A stretch of 64,000 bases of DNA from Platynereis dumerilii (GCA_026936325.1 JAPTHN010000001.1:8203265-8267264); one strand, 5' to 3'. Shown: positions 37,540-49,449, numbered from the stretch's first letter. The notes: generated from the sequence alone by a model not told the origin. Numbers and translations are program-made.

Positions 37540-38225
37540 AACCCTAGTTATTTTGTTCCTAGGATGATGAAACTGACATGGATTTTGTATCACCATAAGA
37601 CCTTGAATGAGTATTGACATGGGTGAGATTGACCTACTTCTGTGACCTTGGTGGCCATGTTTGTGAAAAGCTTGTGTACACAATAACTCCACTAATATTG
37701 ATTCTAGGATCACCAAACCAACAGGGATTTCATATCACCATAAGATCTTGAATGCGTTTTGACATGAGTGACCTTGACCTACTTTTGTGACCTTGGCAGC
37801 CATGTTTGTGAAAAGTGTGTGCCTACGATAACTCTACTTATATTGACCACAGGATCACCAAACTAACAGGGATTATGTATCACCATAAGTTATTGAATGA
37901 GTGTTGATGAAAATGACTTTGACCTACTTCTGCGACCTTGGCGGCCATATTTGTGAAAATCTTGTGTGTGCAACAACTCCACTTGCATTGACCATAAGAT
38001 CATTAATCTCGCAGGGATTATGTATCATCATAAGACCATAAGACATTGAAAGAGTTCTGAATTGAGTGACCTTGATCTACTTGTGTGACCTTGGTGGCCA
38101 TAGTTGCTAAAACCCTTTGTACATTTTAACTGAATTGATCGTTGAATCACCAATTCACAGAGATTTTGTATCAATATAAGACCATGAATGCGTTTTGACA
38201 TGAGTGACCTTGACCTTAATCTTGA
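37540..38225 (+). repeat. Tandem array, ~150-bp unit with TGACCTTGACCT
   Basis: Four to five diverged units share the order CACCATAAGA, TTGAATG, GAGTGACCTTGACCTACTT, GTGACCTTGGYGGCCAT, TTTGTGAAAA and ACAATAACTC. GACCTTGG recurs at about 37640, 37789, 37933 and 38088, so the period is close to 150 bp. TGACCTTGACCT resembles a direct pair of nuclear-receptor half-sites, but function is not implied. Confidence 0.8.
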
Positions 38226-38395
38226 AAAAAAAGCACTTGCATCAGCAGGTATTTTTTCTTTTATTCTCAGTCAACTTGCGACCTTCGAAGTTGCACATAT
38301 TCCTTAGTACTAACTGTACTATATATTACACCAGTGCTGATCAACACATAAAAATGCCTCTTTTGATCGTAAGATCACAGCCCTGCAATTGGGAA

Positions 38396-38612
38396 GATTG
38401 GCGCGGACAGCCGAGACTGAGGCAAGGCCAAGGATTGGGCCTCTGAGACCGAGCCAAGGCAGAGGCCATTAATATACAGTCCCGAGGCCGGTCCGAGGCT
38501 CCTACCACTGGCCCAAAGACACCAGAGACCGAGGCAAGGCCAAAGATTTGGCATCCAATATTGAGCCAAGGCCATGAAAATATGGTCTCTAGGCCGGTCT
38601 CTAGACTTCTAA
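38396..38612. repeat. GAGGCC-rich block 3, inside a transposon
   Basis: Two units with GACCGAGCCAAGGCAGAGGC and CCGAGGCCGG, like blocks in the LR copies. It ends near CTAACACTG. Its presence inside the element at 37124-40081 shows that the block is not confined to LR. Confidence 0.7.
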
Positions 38613-39190
38613 CACTGTTGGAAATGATTCTTGTTTTTATGATACTCCTGTGTTTTGCTTGTAAAATCGATGATAGATGTTGCGATGTTTTTTACAAGAA
38701 GGCTAGCTAGTATCATTTAAAATATTGTAGAACACGTTCATGATGACATTTTGAAAAATCCAACGTTGATAGCTTATTTACGACTACAAAAATTTTCTTG
38801 ATTTTAATGTCGTTGAGAAAAAAATTTTGTAATTTATCATATCGGGGGAAAAGATGCTAAAACTCAGTATTATGGACAAAAATCGTGCACATACATGTGA
38901 AATATCTTAAAACTTTAAAAATATAGGAATTTATACGAATTTTGCCAAAATATAGAAAATTATTTGAGTCCCAGAAACGTACAGGAATTATAGGAAATAT
39001 AGTAAGAGTTGGAACCCTGAATTATATTTATTATGAATATGAGTTGTCCAAAATTGTATTTTTTTTAATTTTTTATTAAAAATGCAATTTTTTGATTTCT
39101 TTAAATTAAAATTTGATATTTGGAAATCAACCAGATAAAATATAATTTTTCAAAACTACCTGAAATTATTCATTTAAGATTTATATTACA

Positions 39191-39234
39191 AGCCCCCCCC
39201 CCCTCTCGTTATCTGATGCCATTGCCCCCCCCCC
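39191..39234. repeat. Two poly-C tracts
   Basis: Two runs of ten or more C lie about 30 bp apart in otherwise AT-rich sequence, within the transposon at 37124-40081. Such tracts are prone to length error in assembly. Confidence 0.8.
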
Positions 39235-40142
39235 TCCTTAAGAATTATCACTTCATAGACCTTCATCATCATCACAATGAGGCTGTGGGTTTGCTGTCAT
39301 GCACCCAGTGTTTGTAACTGGTACCTAAGGCACCTATTGCAACCTAAACCACATTGCCAGTTGTCTACAGCAGCTACCAGAACCACTGAACTGTGCTTGG
39401 TACTTGTAACCTTCTGGCCACTCTTGTGGCACTTGTAACCTTCTGGCGATTTTCATGGCACTTGCACCTTTTTGCCTATTTCAGTATGTTAAATGTTATG
39501 CATGGCTTTGGCATTCATTGTGATGACTTTTATTAGTTTAAGTTATCATCCTATGCCAAGATTGGATCTAAACAAGAACGTGTTTGCATGCACTGAGTGC
39601 ACATGTTGGCACTTGTAACCTTCTAGCTCTTCACTCAAAACATTTCTAACTGTTGCCGAAACGGCCAGAAGGATGTAAGTGCCATTAATTTATTTTCTGC
39701 CCAACTGTTCATCTAAACTTCATTTAATCATTGTGTAGGCACGTTATAAAATTGCTAAAATACTCATATAATCTTAAAAGTGATCAGTAGAGGAGTTTCA
39801 GGCCATTTTTTGTTGTGACTTGAACCCTTCTGGCACTCACATTTCAGTGTGCTCCACTTCGTAAAAACCAGCCATAAGGGTGCAACCACCATTTTGCCAG
39901 TTTTCTCCACAAATAAAATTTGTAAAATTATTTTAAGTAATAAAGTCTGTGCCCGATTTTACACTCTAAAAAATGACACCAACATTGTGCTCCAAAATTG
40001 TGTTATAATCCCAGGAGGTAGAAAAAACCCTCTCCTGTAAAATTACCAAAATGGCACTTGTAACCTTATGGCTTTCACCCGTCGATATGCAAATTTAATA
40101 AAATTGACTTTATTTGGAATTGAAGCAGACAGTGACAAATTT

Positions 40143-41121
40143 GGGTCATTCTCAAATTTCGGGACAATTTGCGTCACTCTAGCTCCCTGACATTAATATG
40201 AATGCGATAAATATCTGAAGCGTCACTCTGCATCTGTTATTCATATTTCTACTTAGAACCACTGCATTTGGAGCAAAAAGTCATTCATTAGACTTTTTTT
40301 AATGCATTATGTCCAGAAATCTGTGCAAAATCAATGGTTTTTCCCTGTCACTGGACCTGACATGACAAAATCAAGTGTTCATGTTCCTCCTAATATACCA
40401 TTATTTCAAAGTTTCTTTGCACGATTCATGGGAATATAGACTTGAATTTACATTTAGTTCATATTCAATTTTTTTTGGGTATAATTTCATTGATTAAATT
40501 GATACAATAGTCGTGTCACTAATTTATGTCAATTTATTTGTCCCCTCCGTTACTTGCCATAGCTCTGTTCGTTATTGTTTTTTATGAGCTATTTTCACTG
40601 AATATCATCAGACGCATGTGCGCCATAGTACCACTGCCTTGCAGACTTCATAAAACATGTATTCAATAAATTATGACATAATGTTCATAAAAAATGTTTT
40701 TGGTCCCACTAAAATGTCCCCTCCGTTTCCTTCATTTCCAAGCTTACCAATGATAATTTTACAGAGCGATTTCATGTATATATTGCTGAGGGTGGCAGGT
40801 TTTAATATTCTGCAATTATTTTGTCAAAGCTCCAAAATAAAAAGCAGTAATGAGCGAAAAGCAAAAAATTGTTCCCCTCCGTTACCGTCCATTCCGTTAC
40901 AAGATCATGAGCAAGAAATCGACATTTGGACCAAAAAATCTACCGATACCAGATGAAGTACTTATGAAAATAATAGTTACATCAATCTTTTATCATTTTT
41001 CCTTTTGTTGCTATTCCTACAGTTGGTTTTTTACATCAAAATTCCCCTCCGTTACCACATTGTCCCCTCCGTTACAGGACAATTTTCCTATACCCTTTGT
41101 CCCGAAATTTGAGAATGGCCC
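40143..41121. mobile_element. 979-bp element with GTCCCCTCCGTTAC repeats
   Basis: Terminal repeats GGGTCATTCTCAAATTTCGG and its near complement, ending GAATGGCCC, delimit the element. ATTT flanks both ends (40139-40142 and 41122-41125), a possible 4-bp duplication. The motif GTCCCCTCCGTTAC, all on the plus strand, occurs at 40540, 40716 (variant), 40871, 41042 and 41062, with a partial copy at 40891. Open frames at 40657-41140 run across the motifs and are not recognised. The superfamily is uncertain. Confidence 0.7.
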
Positions 41122-41353
41122 ATTTGTGAACCTTTTATAACACATCAATAATATGTAAATGGCACTGCCATGAAATTCGCACAGCACTTCAAAGTTTTAT
41201 GACTCACAGTGTTACCATAACTTTTATTTTCATTTCATATCCAATATATAAAGGCAGTTATGTAACTGTTTCAAAAAAAAATTAGGACGACAGATATGTT
41301 GAAAGACAGATATAAGTAGAATAATAGAGAGATAAAATATATAATAGATACAA

Positions 41354-42228
41354 TAGGGTATCCCAAAAAAAAATGAAATTCTGAAATTCATTGGGGCTAA
41401 CCTCTAAATGTGTTCTATTGCCCCCCTCTGACTCCCGTGTAAAATTTCAACTCATTTGAAGGTGTTTTAGATGTTACTCAAGAGCCCACAAGATAGATAG
41501 GTGTTTAACATTGAATTTTCATGTGAAAATGGCTATTTTAGCAAAAAGCTCACAAATTATCGGTTTCAGTCAACCTAAACACATGGATAGTTGATACAAA
41601 GATGTATAAATTATTCAGCGCATTGTGGTGCCAATTTTATATTTGTAACTTGCTTGGGTATGAGAAAATCTACATATATGGGATATACTTATTTTTGCGA
41701 TTTTTCTGTGATTTAAAAAAAAATCTTAAAATGTTTCAATAGTCTGAAACAGATTGTGAGACATTGGTTGATGTTTTTGTGTCTGTGTCACAAAATGGAG
41801 CCAATATGTTATTGTTTCATGTTTAAATTCAAAATTAGACTGCAATTAATCTTCATTAAGAAAGGTGCTTTGCTTTGGCATCAATTTTTCATGTAAAATA
41901 GTATATACTTGCCAATAACGCAAGAACAAAGTGAGGTACAGATATGACATTGGTACCACAGTGTACAAAATAATTCATACATCCTTGTATCAACTATCCA
42001 TGTGATTGAGAGGACTGAAACCAATAATTTGTGACCTATTGGCTAAAATAGCCATTTTTGCTTGAAAATTCAATGTTAAACCCCTATCAATCTTTAGGGC
42101 TCTTCAGCAATATATGAAACACCTTCAAATGAGCTGAAATTTTACATGGGAGTCAGAGAGGGGCTATAGAACACATTTAGAGATTAGCCCCAATGAATTT
42201 CTGACTTTAACTTTTTTGGGACACCCTA
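41354..42228. mobile_element. hAT-like palindromic MITE, TAGGGTRTCCC ends
   Basis: Ends read TAGGGTATCCCAAAAAAA and TAGGGTGTCCCAAAAAAG inward, with a perfect 8-bp duplication AGATACAA (41346-41353 and 42229-42236). The arms pair over about 400 bp each around a centre near 41790. It landed in a GATA-rich tract that continues on both sides. No coding potential. Confidence 0.88.
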
Positions 42229-42236
42229 AGATACAA

Positions 42237-42340
42237 AGTAGATACATAGATACAATGTACATAAATTGACAGATAGACAGATGGATAAATAGATAGATAG
42301 AGAGATAGATAGATAGATAGATATATGGATAGATTAAATA
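42237..42340. repeat. GATA-rich microsatellite
   Basis: Runs of GATA and TAGA with interruptions; it continues the GATA-rich sequence to the left of the hAT insertion (about 41285-41353). Minus-strand frames rich in Tyr-Ile-Ser-Leu are produced by the repeat. Confidence 0.85.
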
Positions 42341-43117
42341 GATAAATAGGCCAAATATTGACAGACTGATCAATAATCATCTCAATGGTAAAGGCAGACA
42401 ATACCAAATTTAAGTCTAGGTTAGATTGTTGTCATTACATAATAGCATAATAGTAATAAAAAACAATGACATGATTGGCATGTAGATTAATTGCTCACTG
42501 TTACATAATCATCAGTTTATAATGATTATGTAACTTTAATTGTGTTATGTTTTCGTGTTGTCCGTTTTGAAATTAAATGGATCACTTGCTGATAATCTAA
42601 TTTAGCTTATCAAGGCTAATAATTAACTTTCCTTAAAAATTATAGGTTCAGGGAATATTACTGGAGAAAATTGAATTTTAAGACACTTTGAAAATGAATA
42701 TGTTATTTTTTTTATATACGAAACTAAATCATTGATAAGAAGCTGGACCCATTTGACCTAATCTCCAACTGTGGACTGTTGATGTTGAGACCATCTCTGC
42801 ACAGATTTTTGAGTCCTCTCCTGTGCTCAATTTCGCTTTGCAACCGTTTCGCTACGCGAATATAATTAATTTCAGACCAGCGATAGTAATTTTTCTTGAT
42901 GGGAAATTATTTATCTTACTGATGTTTGAGATGCAATTATTGATTTTGAGCATGGAAAATCCTACAAATGATGCGTTTATAAAGAATACAGTGTTAAGAA
43001 AACCATCTCAGAGAAATTATTCAATTTTTCCCTCACCACCCCTGGATATCTGACTTTTGCCCCCTAATAACCTGAAAATGTAAGTAATTACCTGTCTGTG
43101 AAGTTTTGTATGTGAGC
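42341..43117. other. Unassigned spacer
   Basis: About 780 bp between two hAT elements. A 76-codon open frame (42823-43053, plus) has no recognisable domain. I see no repeat shared with the rest of the window. Confidence 0.35.
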
Positions 43118-43125
43118 ATCTCTAC

Positions 43126-44529
43126 TAGGGTGGGCTGAAAAAAACTTTTTTTGGAATTTCAATATGCCAGTGGTATAGAAAGTTGGCTATGGCCAAAAAA
43201 TGAAAATTTGTGCAAAAAAAATTTTGTGGCATGCGACGTGTGCCGGGCCACTCCGGCTTTTATGAAAATGCATATTTTCATCCATTTCGCAAGCCTTTTT
43301 AGACCATTTTTTGGCCTGAGTCAGCTTCCTTGGTTTCAGAAGGCTCAATGGCATACTGAAATCTTCTTTGAAGGCCATTTTGGATATGAAATGCCATAAA
43401 CAGGTCCCTGATATTTAAGATGTAGCCATTTCTGGGTAAATGTTGGGGATCAGAATTTGGCTTTTTTTTGCTAAAAATTGCCCGAAAAAGTTGAAAATAT
43501 TGGAATTGACTGCACAAAAAATTATTCCAAGTGAATTGTAATAACCCCGTGTCCTCCCTAATGCCCTAAAAGACACTTCCAGCACATTACCTGCATCAAT
43601 TTGTGGTTTCAGTTTCCAGAATAGGGGCAATTCCGTAAAGTCAGATTTACAGATTTGACACTTTGGCAGCTTGTGTAGCCCTACCATTACACCTCAGTTA
43701 TTTCATTGTTAAATAGGGATGTGGCCAGTTAATAGGGGTATCAGACAAGCCATCAACCAAAGCTCCAAGTGCAATAGGAGCTGAGCTACAAGGCAAAATG
43801 TCATCCTGTCGAATGTACTCAATACTACTCATGCGCTGAACGTTCGACACGATGACATTTCACCTTGTAGCTCAGCTCCTATTGCACTTGGAGCTTTGGT
43901 TGATGGCCTGTCTGATACCCCTATTACCTGGCCTCATCCTTATTTAACAATGAAATAACTGAGGTGTAATGGTAGGGCTCCACAAGCTGCTAAAGTGTCA
44001 AATCTGTAAATCTGACTTTACGGAATTGCCCCTATTCTGGAAACTGAAACCACAAATTGATGCAGGTAATGTGCTGGAAGTGTCTTTTAGGGCATTAGGG
44101 AGGACACGGGGTTATTACAATTCACTTGGAATAATTTTTTGTGCCGTCAATTCCGATATTTTTAATTTTTTCGGGCAATTTTTAGCAAAAAAAGCCAAAT
44201 TCTGTTCCCCAACATTTACCCAGAAATGGCAGTATCTTAAATATCAGGGACCTGTTTATGGCATTTCATATCCAAAATGGTCTTCATAGAAGATTTAAGT
44301 ATGCCATTGAGCCTTCTGAAACCAAGGAAGCTGACTCAGGCCAAAAAATGGTCTAAAAAGGCATGCGAAATGGCTGCAAATATGCATTTTCATAAAAGCC
44401 GGAGTGGCCCGGCACACGTCGCATGCCACAAAATTTTTTTTGCACAAATTTTCATTTTTTGGCCATAGCCAACTTTCTATACCACTGGCATATTGAAATT
44501 CCAAAAAAAGTTTTTTTCAGCCCACCCTA
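43126..44529. mobile_element. hAT-like near-perfect hairpin MITE, arms ~700 bp
   Basis: Ends TAGGGTGGGCTGAAAAAAAC are inverted, with a perfect 8-bp duplication ATCTCTAC (43118-43125 and 44530-44537). The two arms are almost identical reverse complements and meet near 43830 with only a few dozen unpaired bases. Because of this, each arm has nearly the same open frames on opposite strands, for instance the frames beginning MVGLHK at 43415-43687 (minus) and 43969-44289 (plus). They are mirror images, not two genes. Confidence 0.92.
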
Positions 44530-44639
44530 ATCTCTACGGTCATATTTTAAAATTATCGTTTGGTGAAGACATGATCAGATATGTGAAAATAAAAATGTAA
44601 CTGCCATGGATCATAATGTTACACTTTATTTAGCGAATG

Positions 44640-47600
44640 TCTCAGACCTGTTTGCCACAGGAAATTTCTCAGAGCTGCAATAATCCTGTAAGTGGCTAAC
44701 CTTGCAGCAGGCTGCCTCCGCATCACATTTTTATCATCACTGGGACTCTGGGATTATTCAGGTGTCTAGGTTGACAGCAACTAATTGTCCCAAAGGATTG
44801 AGGACGTGGTCACATCAATCATTAACTTATTAACAAGGTGATAACTGCCAACTCTTCAAAAGTGGTTAACCTAGCTTGCCAAAATGATGATGTTCTGTCA
44901 TGCCAAAAAGTTTCTTGGCAGTGAGAGGTTTGTCTTTAAAGACACTGTTACAACCAATTCTGAGTTTCTGATGGTTGAGATTACACGAAAGTTGCAGAAG
45001 TTGCAGGCCTATTTGTAAGAGACTAACTCGAGAAATGTTCAATTTGAATGATCACTTAATTGTTTCAGATTCTAAGATGTTTCAATCATTTGAAATAGGT
45101 TTATATTAATTAGGTTAAATGAAATAGAGATGGAGTCAAGGTGTTAACTAAAAAATGGGAGATAATTTCTATTCTCAGTTTGAAAGCAATCACGTAATAA
45201 AACAAAAATAAAGTAATAAATTACAAAAAGAGAGTCCACCAGTGAACTAGATGGATTGCTCTAGATGTTATATGATTATATAATATAAATCTACTAGATA
45301 CCATTGCAAAAATATTTCAGTGAGCATATGTTATAGAAGATTACTCTCGAGACCCAATGACCACCTTGATTAGTCTTGAATCACATGACATTTTTATTGA
45401 TGCAGAAGCAATTTCATGTTTTGAGAATTTATGTAATAGGTATGTCTCCTTCTGGCATAATTAATAATCCCTCTATCTATATATGATTCTAACCAACACG
45501 CACACTGTTCTAGTGAACTGCTGTCTCCCCACTAGCTGACCCAAACAATCAATCCATTTAACAAACACACTCAGACTCAGACTCCTTGTCAAGGTCAACA
45601 ACACGTATCACCTTGTTGAAAGGTAAAGGGGATTCCAACACACCTGATATTGCTTGGATATGCCACCTAAACATAAATTCAAAACAAGAAATAGAGACTG
45701 ACCTACTTGCAGTTGCATTGCTCATACTTTGCATCATTGTATGTATTATCATTTGGATGTAAAAATGAAAATTTCTGGTTGAGATTTAAAATTGATAAAT
45801 TTAGGGACCAATACAATTGCAAAAAGATGGAAGTACATACACGCTGCTCAATCCTCATCATAGCATCCATGTTAGTGATAAAAAAACAAGCTGTGTTGGG
45901 TGAATATACTATATGGCAAATCACAGAATCTCAATGATTAATATACCAGACCCCACAGAAAGCTGATCATCTTCTCACTAGCTCAGCAGCTACATATTTA
46001 CAGCAAGATTGCCTCTGCATCTTGATTGAGATCTGAAAGCTGGGGCTTTGTCTCATGACCGTAAATGTTTTGTCAGATACTCAAGTCTATCCAGGATGGA
46101 AACATAGTGTGTGATGCATTTAAAGCACCAATTTCCAATGCTTACATCTTTTTTACACATGCTGTTGGGTGAAACCAAGCATGATGGGTCGATAGCAGTA
46201 AGTATTAACATAATTTGGGTGCTTAGTTGAGTTGATTGATGAGATAGATTGGTGAAACATTCCATAGAATATTTTGGTCCATGCAAAATTTAATGGTCTT
46301 CAAACATGCCCACAGACACTAGTTCTAGCGGTCCCCGATTTATCTTCTCATCTGACAGTTGGGATTTTTATTTTGATTATCTACTGAAAAGTTGGATTTA
46401 CCACGACAGGTTTGAATTCAGAGCTCATGCATCCAGAGTGCGTCAGGTTGTAACCATCAAGCTACTGACGAGTGTTTGACATTGCATTTGATTTTCTTTA
46501 TATAGTTTATCAGGAAAAAGCTTAGTTGGTCATAATTATGCTGTTCCATTAACGTTTTACTCTTCAGTTGGTATGCTTCCATTTTTCTCAGAAACTAATA
46601 ACAGCCTATAAATTTTTGTAATTATGAAAAATTTGTTGATACACCAATATTTGTCTTGAGTGACTTTCTTTTGCATCAGTCTGGTCTGCTTGGCAACAAG
46701 TCTATCTGAAGTAATTAGTGTTACTGGTTGGCAGTTAAATGGCTTGGTTAATGAGGCAGTAACCATCCACGTAAGCAAATTTATACTGCTGCATACTGAC
46801 AAGGTAATAAAACACATTAGATTGCAGAAGTGTTATGTACAGTGGTCTCTGCATTATCTTATAAAATATACAGCTGTATTCATAGGAATGTTTTGGTAAT
46901 CAACGATATAAGACTTGCAAGTAATGAACCATCTCATGTTATCAGTGGCAGAATATTGGTTGAGCAAACTCCAGAAATTGCTTGCACAAATTAATTAGCT
47001 CTCTCACTCCCTCACACACAAATTTAGCAATACAGGCCAAGTGGATGACCCTGGATTATTCCATCTCATATGAATATCATATCTGGACACTATGTGTGAT
47101 GAACACAAAGTAAGAATGATCAAGCTTAATTGATATCACCAGAGGGCAGTGGTTATTTATTCACTATTCAGGATAAACTTTCCATTCGAAATTTCGAATC
47201 CCGTAAAAAGAGTTATGATTACTGAACTGAATCTCATTACACAATTATTAATTGTTGTGAAATGAGGAGGATAAGTACATGAATATTACAACAACAACAA
47301 CAACAATAAAAACCTGCCTAATTTGAAAAATAATTATCTCATGATAGGAAAAAGAAACGTATTATTTAAGTTACATCATCTTCTTAAAGTAACAGGCATA
47401 AACGAAATTTAAAGGCAAAAGAAAGACAAACGTGAATATGATAAAATATTATGTAGAAAGGTTGGCGAGAAGTCAGGACTTCAGTGGATATTAGGCGTGC
47501 TAATGTGGATGTTATAGGACTGCTAATCTGGAAGTGATTCACCCAATGTGGAAGGAAAATAATAGAAGGATCAGGAAGCATTCTGAAAAATAAAATGAAT
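44640..47600 (+). repeat. LR copy, M6 to M10
   Basis: M6 is at 44680-44890 (GACAGCAACTAATTGTCCCA), followed by sequence like 29338-29610 at 45730-45920. M7 is at 45955-46480, M8 at 46570-46720 (AACTAATAACAGCCTATAAA, then GTGACTT), M9 at 46895-47190 (TAATTAGCTCTCTCACTCCC) and M10 at 47190-47560. Several open frames of 60-90 codons on both strands have no recognisable domain and do not persist in the other copies. Confidence 0.68.
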
Positions 47601-47811
47601 CTATTTAAAAAAAAACCACAAGCCATGTTGTCAGTTTTTTTTACTGATGAAAATACCACAGTTAAATTGCATATTTATACACCCTGTTATGATGTGTCAG
47701 ATAAGAGGTTTTATCTCTTAATGATGAGGTTGTTTATTTTAGAGACCATAGTGTATAAAAAGTGTTTTAAGAGGCAGGACATGTTTGATCTGCAGAGTCC
47801 TAGACAGTGAT

Positions 47812-48255
47812 TTAGTCGACGGCCAAGACCAAGGCAAGACCCTCCGAGAGCATGACCGAGGCTATCAAAATGAGGCCCTGAGGCTTTCAGCAATGACCCA
47901 AAGACCACAGGCAAATTGGAGGGGCGGCAGGAGGGACGATCGCCCCCCCCCCCAAATGTTTGGGAAACAGTAAAATTCGGGCAATAATGCCAAACAATTT
48001 TGGCATATATGATCAAGTGAAAACTATTTAAAATTAATGAGTTCCAGACAATTTCACATGAAATTATGATATATTTTGATTTTGAAATTCAAGCAAAATT
48101 CGCTCTCCCCCCCACCCAACAAAAATCGTGTGCGCCGTACGCCAATGCCGAAGACACCTAAGACCAAGGCAAGGCAAAGGCCATATTTGGCATCCCATAC
48201 CGAGCCGAAGATGAGGCTATCAAAATATTGCCCCGAGGTCGATCTTGACACTGGC
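47812..48255. repeat. GAGGCC-rich blocks 4 and 5, split
   Basis: GAGGCC-type sequence at 47812-47896 (CCAAGACCAAGGCAAGACC) resumes at about 48160-48255 (AGACCAAGGCAAGGC and CATACCGAGCCGAAG). Between them lie about 260 bp with a long C tract near 47942 and weakly inverted ends (GGCAAATTGG and CCAATGCC). The simplest reading is one block split by a small insertion. Confidence 0.55.
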
Positions 48256-48800
48256 ATCAGTGGCAGAAAATGTTTTTGGGTAAATTCCAGAAATTACTTA
48301 TATAAATAAAATGAAACACTCAATCCCTCATATTCACAAATTTGGTGACACAGGCCAAGCAGATGGCCCTGCCTTGGCCAACTTCATCAAATGTGGATAT
48401 CGTATATGTATGCTCAATGTTTGTCAAACACAAAGCAAGAATGAGTTTGATGTCAGAGGAGGCCAGGGGTTAGATTCATTCAGGAATGGTACAGTGGTAC
48501 CTGTGTTATAAGACCTCCTGTTGTAAGACCGAATTGCCTTGCCTTGTCTGACCACTTTCCTGCCACACTAGTAGTATTTTAAGGCATTTTGCACCCTGAA
48601 CAAAAGACTGTACCCCCATGTGAGACTGTTTCATGACCGCTGAAGGAGCGGTCTCATAGTGCAGGGACCACTGTATTGTTATTCTATTTTCCAACAGTCA
48701 TGACATGATCTTCTCATAGGATCATGGGAATCGAGGTATTTCTTTGAATTCATTTTGTAAATGAGTGATTAAAAGCACAGCTGGAACAATTCAGAAGATC
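48256..48800 (+). repeat. LR fragment (M9) split by a MITE
   Basis: M9 similarity runs from ATCAGTGGCAGAA through CCCTCATATTCACAAATTTG and CAGGCCAAGCAGATGG to about 48490. It is broken by the 182-bp MITE at 48492-48673 and resumes as AACAGTCATGACATGATC, as at 25835. Confidence 0.6.
48492..48673. mobile_element. 182-bp pogo/Tigger-like MITE
   Basis: Ends CAGTGGTACCTGTGTTATAA and CAGTGGTCCCTGCACTATGA (read inward) are flanked by TA (48490-48491 and 48674-48675). CAGTGGTCCCT is close to the terminal repeats of pogo/Tigger elements. It inserted into the LR M9 fragment. Confidence 0.8.
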
Positions 48801-49060
48801 AGTAGCCTCATATTGCCGGCTCAGACTATTTTGTTTATTTTACACGTGTGAGAAATTCAAGTTAAATTAACAGTTTTATTCTGTAAAGGATAGAAATCTC
48901 CTTGGAGCTCCTTGCAGGTTATTGATCAATTAGATGTGATAATTGATTAATTATTTCCAAACCGGCTTTGCTACATCATAGACTGTGACCTGATAGCATA
49001 GGTTATTCATCACGAGAGAGGGAATATATTTGATTTATCACCCAAGGTTTTTTTTTGTCC

Positions 49061-49449
49061 ATCTATCTATCTATCTACCTTTCGATATATCTATCTGCCA
49101 ATGAAGAGCCCCAATGTAAAAATTCTTCTGTTGAGCACCTCTGTGTTTCCAAATAAAAGCTTCGGTTCTCCTTTTGTCACCTATGGTAGTGGCTGTGCTA
49201 TCTTGACCAGACACCTGGTGCACTTTTTATGACAACAAAACAGATGCATAGTGAAAGTCTTCTTTTTTAACCTTAAACACAGTGGCAATGATCTGGTTCT
49301 GCAGAATGTCGCTTTTCACAATGCAACAGCTGCTTGACAGACTTCTTTCATGACACCGGAAGTCTCTTGGTCACTGGACAATGAGTCATTCAACAAGAAA
49401 GCTGTGTCTTCACAATACATTTCCTTTGTGTTGAATAGGTGTATAGTTG
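49061..49449 (+). repeat. R385 repeat, copy 1, with (ATCT)n leader
   Basis: After an ATCT tract the sequence starts TGCCAATGAAGAGCCCC and runs to TTGAATAGGTGTATAGTTG. The same stretch, with the same leader, is at 59519-59955, and part of it is inverted at 52125-52345. On the minus strand the order would be body followed by a GATA tract, like a retroelement tail, but no coding motif is recognisable. Confidence 0.7.

Larger units (their letters stand above)
37124..40081. mobile_element. 2.96-kb DNA transposon with a 12-copy motif array
   Basis: Ends are inverted repeats of CGGGTGAAAGCCATAAGG, flanked by TCGA (37120-37123 and 40082-40085) inside the palindromic target CATA-TCGA-TATG. The motif CCAGAAGGTTACAAGTGCCA occurs, with variation, at 37133, 37267, 37305 and 37334 on the plus strand. 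It occurs at 39398, 39427, 39456, 39607, 39815 and 40052 on the minus strand, and again in plus orientation at 39663 and 39871. Subterminal motif arrays are transposase-binding sites in some transposons such as CACTA elements. No transposase ORF is present. The body has captured a GAGGCC block and a 150-bp tandem array. Confidence 0.8.

Noticed and set aside
37133-40072. CRISPR-like array of short repeats
   Set aside because: Repeats are unevenly spaced, occur in both orientations, match the transposon ends, and the genome is eukaryotic.
42164-42407. Tyr-Leu-Ser-Ile-rich membrane-like peptides
   Set aside because: They are produced by the GATA microsatellite on the minus strand.
43415-44504. 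Pairs of near-identical open frames on opposite strands (MVGLHK..., MEFQYASGIESW..., WPK-ending frames)
   Set aside because: They are mirror images caused by the palindromic hAT element, so they are not independent genes.
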